Below, piece after piece: positions 17,065-22,762 of a stretch of DNA of 22,762 nt. Every line of letters begins with the position of its first letter. Position 1 is the first letter of the stretch. The notes under the pieces are model-generated. The model was not told the DNA's origin. It saw nothing but the letters and a program-made list of their open reading frames with translations, and made no database searches. A program made the position numbers and the translations under genes. This stretch comes from an uncultured Bilophila sp. (lineage in GTDB: Bacteria > Desulfobacterota > Desulfovibrionia > Desulfovibrionales > Desulfovibrionaceae), in NCBI GenBank assembly GCA_910585945.1, contig CAJUHZ010000041.1, positions 1 through 22,762 of the forward strand, written 5' to 3'.

Positions 17065-17470
17065 GGAAAAACTCCTTTGGGTTGAGGTTGACTCGGGCCG
17101 ACGTGCCGCCGCAAGGGCGACAGCCCCGCCCCTGTGGCGTGCGCCTGAAGCGCGCAGGGGCGTCGCGCGGGAAACCCGCAAATGCAGCCTACCCCAGGGC
17201 GCAAGGCGTTCCATGATTAAGGGATGACGTTTGGTGAGTATCATCGCCATCGGAGCGGCCGCGCGAGATGCGTCCGCTTCATGCCTTGCCCCGTCCTTTG
17301 TCCCGGAGGCGGCGCGGCAGGGTTGCCGCCGGTTTTCATTACGGTGTACAAGACGACAGATTCGCTTCAGCAATTGCGGGGAGCGCGCGGCGGAGATTGT
17401 TCCGCATGGGCAAACGGCATGGGGCCGGCTTGTCGGATGCCGCTCCCCGATAGCGTATCCGGAGGTCAAT
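17065..17470. promoter_or_regulatory. Divergent intergenic region between two secreted-protein genes
   Basis: These 406 bases separate the two start codons. I see an inverted repeat CGCCCCTG/CAGGGGCG (17127-17134, 17155-17162), a small GCGGG-AAA-CCCGC hairpin (17167-17179), and a weak candidate promoter for the plus-strand gene (TTGCCG 17323-17328, 18-base spacer, TACAAG 17347-17352). GGAGGT (17461-17466) is the ribosome binding site of the GlcG/HbpS-like gene. The frame of that gene is open upstream to 17231, but the extension would place the signal peptide in the middle of the protein, so I treat it as non-coding. Confidence 0.4.
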
Positions 17471-17965
17471 ATGCGTCGCCTTCTGCTCTCTCTTGTTCTT
17501 GCGTTTTCCTTCGCGCTTCCGGCCGTTGCCGCTGTGGATGCCGGCAAGCTGCAACTGCCGGGCGATCTGACCCTCGCTCAGGCTCAGAAAGTCATGAACG
17601 GTGCTCTCGCCTTTGCGGAAAAGCAGGGCGTGCCCATGAACATCGCCATCGTTGACGCGGGGGGCAACCTCAAGGCGTTTTACCGCATGGACGGGGCCTT
17701 CCTCGGAAGCATCGACGTGTCCATGAAGAAGGCCCGGACCGCGCGCATGTTCAACATGTCCACCGCCCAGCTCGGGGCGGCTTCACAGCCCGGTCAGGAA
17801 CTCTTCGGCATCGAGGTGACGAATGGCGGTCTGGTCATCTTCGGCGGCGGCGAACTGCTGAAGGATAAAAACGGCGTTATTGTCGGAGCCATTGGCGTGA
17901 GCGGCGGTTCCGTGCAGGAAGACACCAATGTGGCCAGGGCCGGGGTTGAAGCGCTGAACAAATAA
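17471..17965 (+). CDS. Exported GlcG/HbpS (DUF336) family protein
   Basis: A 164-residue protein with a signal peptide (MRRLLLSLVLAFSFALPAVA, cut near residue 20) followed by one GlcG/HbpS domain. Seen: LTLAQAQKVMNGALAFAEKQ, then NIAIVDAGGNLKAFYRMDGAF, split here as IAIVDAGGNLKAF and YRMDGAFLGSID, then MKKARTARMFNMS, GLVIFGGGELLKDKNG, and the closing GAIGVSGGSVQEDTNVA, all typical of the family. The best-studied member, Streptomyces HbpS, is a secreted haem-binding and redox-responsive protein; haem binding here is possible but not shown. GGAGGT at 17461-17466 sets the start. It lies directly upstream of the MacAB-TolC type genes, separated by 109 bases that hold a large hairpin. Confidence 0.9.
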   Translation: MRRLLLSLVLAFSFALPAVAAVDAGKLQLPGDLTLAQAQKVMNGALAFAEKQGVPMNIAIVDAGGNLKAFYRMDGAFLGSIDVSMKKARTARMFNMSTAQLGAASQPGQELFGIEVTNGGLVIFGGGELLKDKNGVIVGAIGVSGGSVQEDTNVARAGVEALNK

Positions 17966-17976
17966 AACCATGCTGC

Positions 17977-18044
17977 AGCCCGTTTCATGAATCCCCGGCA
18001 GAGGCGGTTCATGAAACGGGCTGTTATGAAATGAGCGGTGGACA
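17977..18044 (+). repeat. Large perfect hairpin with shared tail, element copy D
   Basis: A perfect 15-bp stem, AGCCCGTTTCATGAA (17977-17991) with TTCATGAAACGGGCT (18008-18022), has a 16-base loop. It is followed by ATGAAATGA (18026-18034) and GTGGACAC (18038-18045), the same two tail blocks in the same order as at 15659-15678. No T-run follows, so it is not a standard terminator. Confidence 0.6.
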
Positions 18045-18068
18045 CGCGCCGGCGGATCCGCGTATCTT
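18039..18068 (+). promoter_or_regulatory. Candidate promoter of the macA operon
   Basis: TGGACA (18039-18044), an 18-base spacer, and TATCTT (18063-18068). The ATG at 18075 is only 6 bases after the -10 box and no ribosome binding site is visible, so a leaderless transcript is possible. The -35 box falls inside the repeat tail. Confidence 0.33.
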
Positions 18069-18074
18069 CTCGCC

Positions 18075-19268
18075 ATGAAGAAAAAAACAGCTTTTGTTCT
18101 GCTTGCGGCGGCGCTTGCCGCCGGGGCTTTTTTCGCGCTTCGTCCTGACGACAAGGAAGCTGTCGGCTACCTGACGGAGCCGGTCCGGATTGGCGATATC
18201 GTGAAAACCGTCAACGCCAGCGGCGAGGTGGGCGCGGTACAGCTTGTCAGTGTGGGCGCGCAGGTGTCGGGGCAGATCAAAAAACTCCATGTCGAACTGG
18301 GGCAGAAGGTCAAAAAGGGGGACATGATTGCGGAAATCGATTCTGTTCCCCAGTTGAACCAGCTTGAAACGGACAAGGCCCGGCTGCAATCCTACGAGTC
18401 ACAGTTGAAGGCGAAAAAGGTCGCCCTGGCCATTGCCCGCACGCAGTACAACCGTGAAGTGAAGCTCAAGGGCAGGGACGCCGCCTCGCAGGAAAGTCTG
18501 GAAGACGCAAAAAACGCCCTGGCCCTGGCCGAAGCGCAGGTGGATGAAATTGAATCCCTGATTCGCCAGATGCGGATCACGGTCAATACCGATGAAGTGA
18601 ATCTGGGCTACACGCGGATCACGGCTCCGCTGGACGGCACTGTCGTCTCCGTGCCTGTGGACGAGGGGCAGACCGTCAACGCCAATCAGACCACGCCCAC
18701 CATCGTGCAGATAGCCGATCTCGGCAAAATGGAAATCAAGATTGAAATTTCCGAGGGGGATATCACCTCGGTCAAGCCGGGCATGGCCATAGAGTACACC
18801 ATTCTTGCCGAGCCGGAAACCGTGTACCGCGCCACCCTCACTTCCATCGATCCGGGCATGACCACGCTGACGGACGGCAGTTACAAGAGCGCCGGGTCCG
18901 GGAGTTCCCTCTCATCCTCGTCGTCTTCGGACAGCGCCGTCTACTACTACGGCAACGCAATCATCAACAATGAGAACGGCCCGTTGCGCATCGGCATGAC
19001 CACCCAGAACACCATTGCCGTGGCTGCCGCTCGGGGCGTACTCGTCGCGCCCGTGGTGGCGGTGCGGCGCGGCGACAAGGGCAGGTTTGTCCGCGTGCTT
19101 GCTCCCGACGGCACGGTGGAACGCCGGGAAGTCGTCACCGGCCTGGCCGACGGCGTTGACGTGGAAATCGTCTCCGGTCTGCGGGAAGGGGAAGCGGTGA
19201 TCACCGCCGAACTCACTCAGGAGGAAATTCAGGCCGAAACCCAGCGCCGGATGCGGAGACCGCACTGA
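18075..19268 (+). CDS. macA: Periplasmic adaptor subunit, MacA/HlyD family
   Basis: A 397-residue membrane fusion protein that would link the MacB transporter to the outer-membrane channel. Seen: one N-terminal membrane anchor (about 5-22), a lipoyl-like half motif VSGQIKKLHVELGQKVKKGDMI split as VSGQIKKLHVEL and GQKVKKGDMIAEID, a helical hairpin (about 95-170, DKARLQSYESQLKAKK and onward), the second half motif YTRITAPLDGTVVSVPVDEG, then beta-barrel and membrane-proximal domains ending VSGLREGEAVITAELT. A Gly/Ser run (SAGSGSSLSSSSSSDSA) sits in the barrel region where Escherichia MacA also has a loop. No ribosome binding site is visible before the ATG. macB follows with a 1-base overlap. Confidence 0.93.
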   Translation: MKKKTAFVLLAAALAAGAFFALRPDDKEAVGYLTEPVRIGDIVKTVNASGEVGAVQLVSVGAQVSGQIKKLHVELGQKVKKGDMIAEIDSVPQLNQLETDKARLQSYESQLKAKKVALAIARTQYNREVKLKGRDAASQESLEDAKNALALAEAQVDEIESLIRQMRITVNTDEVNLGYTRITAPLDGTVVSVPVDEGQTVNANQTTPTIVQIADLGKMEIKIEISEGDITSVKPGMAIEYTILAEPETVYRATLTSIDPGMTTLTDGSYKSAGSGSSLSSSSSSDSAVYYYGNAIINNENGPLRIGMTTQNTIAVAAARGVLVAPVVAVRRGDKGRFVRVLAPDGTVERREVVTGLADGVDVEIVSGLREGEAVITAELTQEEIQAETQRRMRRPH

Positions 19269-21211
19269 TGAAGATCATCGAAACCCTGAAGCTGAACAAG
19301 TGGTACGGGGCGGGGCAAAACCGCGTTCATGTACTCAGGGATATTGATTTTTCTGTTGATGAAGGCGATTTTGTCGCCATTATTGGTCAATCCGGATCGG
19401 GCAAATCCACGCTCATGAACATCCTGGGCTGTCTTGACACGCAGTCCTCGGGCGTGTGCCGCATCCGCGGGGTGGATATCGGCCCTCTTGATTCCGACCG
19501 TCTGGCGGAGTTGCGCGGCAAAAGCATCGGCTTCATCTTCCAGCGCTACAATCTGCTTGCGGCCCTGAACGCCACGGACAATGTGGCCCTGCCTGCCGTG
19601 TACGCGGGCGCGGGCCGCCGGGAACGCCTGGCCCGGGCAAAACAGCTTCTGGCCAATCTCGGGCTGGGCGACAAGCTGGAAAACCGCCCGACGGAACTCT
19701 CCGGAGGCCAGCAGCAGCGGGTCAGCATCGCCCGGGCGCTCATGAACGGCGGCGATATCATCCTTGCCGACGAGCCTACCGGCGCGCTCGACTCGAAAAG
19801 CGGGGAAAACGTCATGGCCATTCTGACGGATCTGAACCGTCAGGGCCATACCATTGTGCTGGTCACGCACGATCCGAACATCGCGGCCTACGCCAAACGC
19901 AGCGTGGAGATCAGGGACGGCGAAATCATCGCGGACGTGCGGAGGGAGCCGTGCCCGCCGCCTTCCGGCGGGGCAGGGCAGGCCAATCCGCCCGAAAACG
20001 CCTGGCTGTTCCGCAAGGATCAGCTTGTGGAAGCGTTCAAGATGTCGGTGCAGGCCATTCTGGCGCACAAGATGCGATCCGTCCTGACCATGCTCGGGAT
20101 CATCATCGGCATCGCCTCCGTGGTGTCTGTCGTGGCGCTGGGGCGGGGATCGCAGCAAAAGATCATCGCCAACATCAACGCCATGGGCACCAACACCATT
20201 ACCGTCTACCCCGGCGCGGGGTTCGGGGACAGGCGGGCCAACAGGGTGAAAACGCTCACTGTGGGTGATTCGGACATGCTGGGCAGGCAGACCTACCTTG
20301 CCAGTTCCACCCCGGTTTCGGCATCCAGCGGAACGCTTGTGTACCGGAACATCTCGGTCAATGCGCAGTTGAGCGGAGTGGGGGAGCAGTATTTTGACGT
20401 CAAGGGGCTGAGTCCGGCCCAGGGCCGTTTTTTCGATGCTGACGACGTGAGGCGCAACGCCTCCTATGTCGTCATCGACGACAACACACGAAAAAAACTT
20501 TTCCCCTCCGGCGAGAACCCGATCGGTCAGGTGCTGCTGTTCAAGCGCCAGCCGCTGGAAATCATCGGCGTGGCCAAAAAGCAGGATACCGTTTTCGGCC
20601 CCACGGACACGCTCAATCTCTGGGCCCCGTACACCACGGTCATGAACAAGATCACCGGCACGAAGCACATCTCTTCCATTGTGGTCAAGGTCAAGAACGA
20701 TGTGCGCCCCCTCATGGCGGAAAAAAATCTCTCCGCCCTGCTGGCCGCCCGGCATGGCAAAACCGACTTTTTCACCCAGAACACGGACAGCATCAAGAAA
20801 ACCATCGAGAGCACCACCGGCACCATGACCCTGCTTATTTCCGGCATCGCTCTCATTTCGCTGGTTGTCGGGGGCATCGGGGTCATGAACATCATGCTCG
20901 TTTCCGTGACGGAGCGCACGCGCGAAATCGGGTTGCGCATCGCGGTGGGCGCCAAACAGGGCAACATCATGCAGCAATTTCTTATTGAGGCCGTGCTGAT
21001 TTGCCTTATCGGGGGCGTCCTCGGCATCGGCGTTTCCTACCTCATCGGGCTTGTTTTCGACATGTTCGTCACGGATTTCGCCATGGCCTATTCCGCCGGA
21101 CCCATGCTGCTGGCCCTGGCCTGTTCTTCCGCCATCGGCATTGTCTTCGGCTTTGTGCCGGCGCGCAACGCTTCGCGCCTCAACCCCATTGAAGCCCTCT
21201 CGCGGGAGTGA
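19268..21211 (+). CDS. macB: MacB-type ABC transporter (ATPase fused to permease)
   Basis: A 647-residue protein, the same size as Escherichia MacB. The N-terminal ABC domain has GQSGSGKSTL (about 40-49), LSGGQQQRVSIARAL (from 145), ILADEPTGALDS (from 165) and an LVTHDPN H-loop. A first membrane helix (VLTMLGIIIGIASVVSVVAL, near 273-292) is followed by a large periplasmic domain of about 220 residues and three C-terminal helices (near 519-540, 574-596, 610-632) in an FtsX-like domain. Such pumps use ATP-driven shape change to push periplasmic substrates through a TolC-type duct. Known MacB substrates include macrolides, heat-stable enterotoxin and porphyrins; the substrate here is unknown. 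Its start overlaps macA by one base. Confidence 0.94.
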   Translation: MKIIETLKLNKWYGAGQNRVHVLRDIDFSVDEGDFVAIIGQSGSGKSTLMNILGCLDTQSSGVCRIRGVDIGPLDSDRLAELRGKSIGFIFQRYNLLAALNATDNVALPAVYAGAGRRERLARAKQLLANLGLGDKLENRPTELSGGQQQRVSIARALMNGGDIILADEPTGALDSKSGENVMAILTDLNRQGHTIVLVTHDPNIAAYAKRSVEIRDGEIIADVRREPCPPPSGGAGQANPPENAWLFRKDQLVEAFKMSVQAILAHKMRSVLTMLGIIIGIASVVSVVALGRGSQQKIIANINAMGTNTITVYPGAGFGDRRANRVKTLTVGDSDMLGRQTYLASSTPVSASSGTLVYRNISVNAQLSGVGEQYFDVKGLSPAQGRFFDADDVRRNASYVVIDDNTRKKLFPSGENPIGQVLLFKRQPLEIIGVAKKQDTVFGPTDTLNLWAPYTTVMNKITGTKHISSIVVKVKNDVRPLMAEKNLSALLAARHGKTDFFTQNTDSIKKTIESTTGTMTLLISGIALISLVVGGIGVMNIMLVSVTERTREIGLRIAVGAKQGNIMQQFLIEAVLICLIGGVLGIGVSYLIGLVFDMFVTDFAMAYSAGPMLLALACSSAIGIVFGFVPARNASRLNPIEALSRE

Positions 21212-21216
21212 AGATC

Positions 21217-22620
21217 ATGGTTTCCCCGAGAGTTGCCGCCGCTCTTGCCCTTTGCCTGACGCTGGCCGCATGCGCCGACTACCGGACGGCGGATCTGAAA
21301 CGCGATGTGATCCCGGCCGAACAGATCGCCCGCGACTATCGTCTGGACCCGGAATGGTGGACCGCCTACGGCGATGCCGATCTTGACGCGCTGATGCGCA
21401 CGGCCCTGGCCCGCAACGTCAATCTGGCCCGGAGCGCGGTGGCGGTCAATCGGGCGCTGTACAACGCCCGCCTGATCGGCGCGGATCTCCTGCCGATTTT
21501 TTCGGCGGACGCTTCGGCCGGTTCCGACAAGAACCTTGCCACAGGCGACGCCGGCCGCTCCTACCAGTCACGCCTCGGCGTAAGCTACGAACTGGATCTC
21601 TGGCAAAGGCTCCGCAACGCGGCCTCGGCTCAGGAATGGGAATACCTGGCTACGCGCGAGGATCTGGAGGCCGCCCGTCTGGCCCTGATCAACAGCGTGG
21701 CGGACGCCTACTTCGACTTGCGCTACCTCAACGAGGCCATCGGGCTGACCGAAGCCAGCGTGGCGCGCTACGCCCGGCTTCTGACGCTGACCGAAAGCAA
21801 ATACACGCTCGGCAAGGTGGCCTCGGTGGAGCCGCTTCAGGCCGCGCAATCCCTGCTGGCCGCCAGAAACAGCCTGCTGCAACTGGAAAACTCGCGCAAG
21901 AGCGCGGAACAAACACTGCGGGATCTGCTCGACGCGCGCCCCGGCGAAGCTCTTGCCGTCCGAACCGACAGTCTTATGGACGCCCCGATCGTCGGCGTGA
22001 ATCTGGATGTGCCTGTCGCGGCCCTGGCCGCCCGCCCGGATATTCGGGCTGCCGAAGATCGGCTGCAAAAAGCCTTCAAGACCGTCCAGTCCAATCGCGC
22101 AAGCTGGTACCCGACGGTGACGCTCGGATCCACCCTGCGGGCGACTTCCGACACGGCGGATCGCTTCTTCGATGTGCCCCTGCTTGGCGGCACGGTGCAG
22201 ATTTCCTTTCCCTTTCTGGACTGGAACACCCTGCGCTGGCAAATCAGGATCTCCGAGGCGGATTTTGAAACGGCAAAGCTGAATTTTACCGAAACCGTGA
22301 CCGCCGCCCTGAATGAAGTGGACGCCGCGCGCTATTCCTGGGCGAAATCTCTTCAGATGTTCAACGTCATGGCGGAAAAACACCAAAAGGACATGGCCGT
22401 TCTCGACTATTACCGAAACCGCTACGAACTTGGCGCGGCCGAACTCAAGGACTATCTGGACGCCCAGAACACGGCCGATTCTTCCCTGCTCTCCGCCCTG
22501 GAGGCCAGATACCGGACGATCCGGGCGGAAAATCTGGTGTTCAAGGCGATGGGGGGACGCTATGTTCCGGAGCGTGAGGGCTGGCAGGCGGGTTCTCCGG
22601 CGTCCGCTTCAGGAGAATGA
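21217..22620 (+). CDS. Outer-membrane efflux lipoprotein, TolC/NodT family
   Basis: A 467-residue outer-membrane channel component of the OEP/NodT group. A lipoprotein signal (MVSPRVAAALALCLTLAAC) gives a lipidated Cys19 in the lipobox LAAC. Two OEP repeats follow, with DPEWWTAYGDADLDALMRTA, the helical duct segments (EAARLALINSVADAYFDLRY, TLTESKYTLGKVASVEPLQA), VPVAALAARPDIRAAEDRL and the second duct (YYRNRYELGAAELKDYLDAQ). I start at the ATG at 21217, because GGGAG (21204-21208) lies 8 bases upstream. The overlapping GTG at 21208 would add three residues but has no such site. It closes the tripartite efflux operon with macA and macB. Confidence 0.92.
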   Translation: MVSPRVAAALALCLTLAACADYRTADLKRDVIPAEQIARDYRLDPEWWTAYGDADLDALMRTALARNVNLARSAVAVNRALYNARLIGADLLPIFSADASAGSDKNLATGDAGRSYQSRLGVSYELDLWQRLRNAASAQEWEYLATREDLEAARLALINSVADAYFDLRYLNEAIGLTEASVARYARLLTLTESKYTLGKVASVEPLQAAQSLLAARNSLLQLENSRKSAEQTLRDLLDARPGEALAVRTDSLMDAPIVGVNLDVPVAALAARPDIRAAEDRLQKAFKTVQSNRASWYPTVTLGSTLRATSDTADRFFDVPLLGGTVQISFPFLDWNTLRWQIRISEADFETAKLNFTETVTAALNEVDAARYSWAKSLQMFNVMAEKHQKDMAVLDYYRNRYELGAAELKDYLDAQNTADSSLLSALEARYRTIRAENLVFKAMGGRYVPEREGWQAGSPASASGE

Positions 22621-22643
22621 GGCGTGGCGGGCCTTCGGGCGCG

Positions 22644-22757
22644 GAAAAAAATTATACAAAAATTATTATATATTCCACATGATTATCATTGCATATCGAA
22701 AATCCCCGAAAAAAGTTTCCCGAAAATGTTGACAGCGATGGAGAAGTGTCCTAGATA
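22644..22757 (+). promoter_or_regulatory. Strong promoter with A/T-rich upstream tract, facing out of the window
   Basis: A perfect TTGACA (22729-22734), a 17-base spacer and TAGATA (22752-22757) are preceded by an A/T-rich tract (about 22644-22712) that could act as an UP element. The transcription start would lie at or beyond the window end. Such a layout is common before rRNA, tRNA or very active genes, but the transcribed gene is not visible. Confidence 0.6.
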
Positions 22758-22762
22758 CCCGC

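Noticed and set aside
17231..17470. An 80-residue N-terminal extension of the GlcG/HbpS-like protein
   Set aside because: It would bury a good signal peptide inside the protein, and GGAGGT sits just before the ATG at 17471.
19229..20977. A 582-codon minus-strand frame opposite macB
   Set aside because: Antisense to intact MacB motifs, His/Gly/Arg-rich, with no signal or domain.
22680..22700. A Fur-box-like sequence (TGATTATCATTGCATA)
   Set aside because: Only one half resembles the 7-1-7 inverted repeat; about 9 of 14 positions fit, which is not convincing in an A/T-rich tract.

Overview
The window reads as a stretch of chromosome from a GC-rich, Gram-negative, probably anaerobic bacterium. 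I favour a member of the Desulfovibrionaceae. The reasons are a three-domain NifU next to NifS with no other nif genes (a general Fe-S assembly set in such anaerobes), the overall codon use, the lipoprotein and outer-membrane efflux genes, and TTGAC(A/C)-17-TAG/TAC promoters. This assignment is inference; there is no rRNA in the window. Every main gene appears intact.

Layout. (1) 1-1892: an A/T-richer two-gene module, an AAA/ABC-type ATPase overlapping a DUF4276 (TOPRIM-like) protein. It looks like a horizontally acquired defence-type cassette. (2) 1912-4488, minus strand: a glycosyltransferase and a polyprenyl-phosphate sugar transferase, a short surface-polysaccharide initiation operon. (3) 4661-5842, minus strand: DNA polymerase IV (dinB). 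(4) 6035-8031: nifU-nifS. (5) 8492-9742: rho, with a long leader and a strong intrinsic terminator that lies between it and the convergent AsmA-family gene (9881-11935, minus strand). (6) 12064-15563: a probable operon for RNA modification and ribosome function (TrmI-type tRNA m1A methyltransferase, ABC-F ATPase, TrmH/SpoU-type 2'-O-methyltransferase). (7) 15702-16211: a small lipoprotein of unknown function. (8) 16212-16716: a gene-free stretch packed with palindromes. (9) 16717-17965: two divergent secreted proteins, one of unknown function and one of the GlcG/HbpS (DUF336) family. (10) 18075-22620: a MacA-MacB-TolC type tripartite efflux operon. (11) The last 140 bases hold an A/T-rich tract and a near-consensus promoter pointing out of the window.

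Working together: NifS supplies sulfur to the NifU scaffold. The sugar transferase and glycosyltransferase would act in sequence on a lipid carrier. MacA, MacB and the outer-membrane lipoprotein form one pump, and the exported GlcG/HbpS-like protein just upstream may be functionally linked to it (inference).

The least explained signal is non-coding. A set of mosaic hairpin elements shares the blocks GGCGAATGATCTTC, ATGAAATGA and GT(A/G)GACAC, and is scattered between genes at about 1-76, 4554-4630, 15622-15678, 16378-16531 and 17977-18044. One copy lies in a 154-bp segment with 14-bp terminal inverted repeats that could be a MITE-like element or encode a structured RNA.
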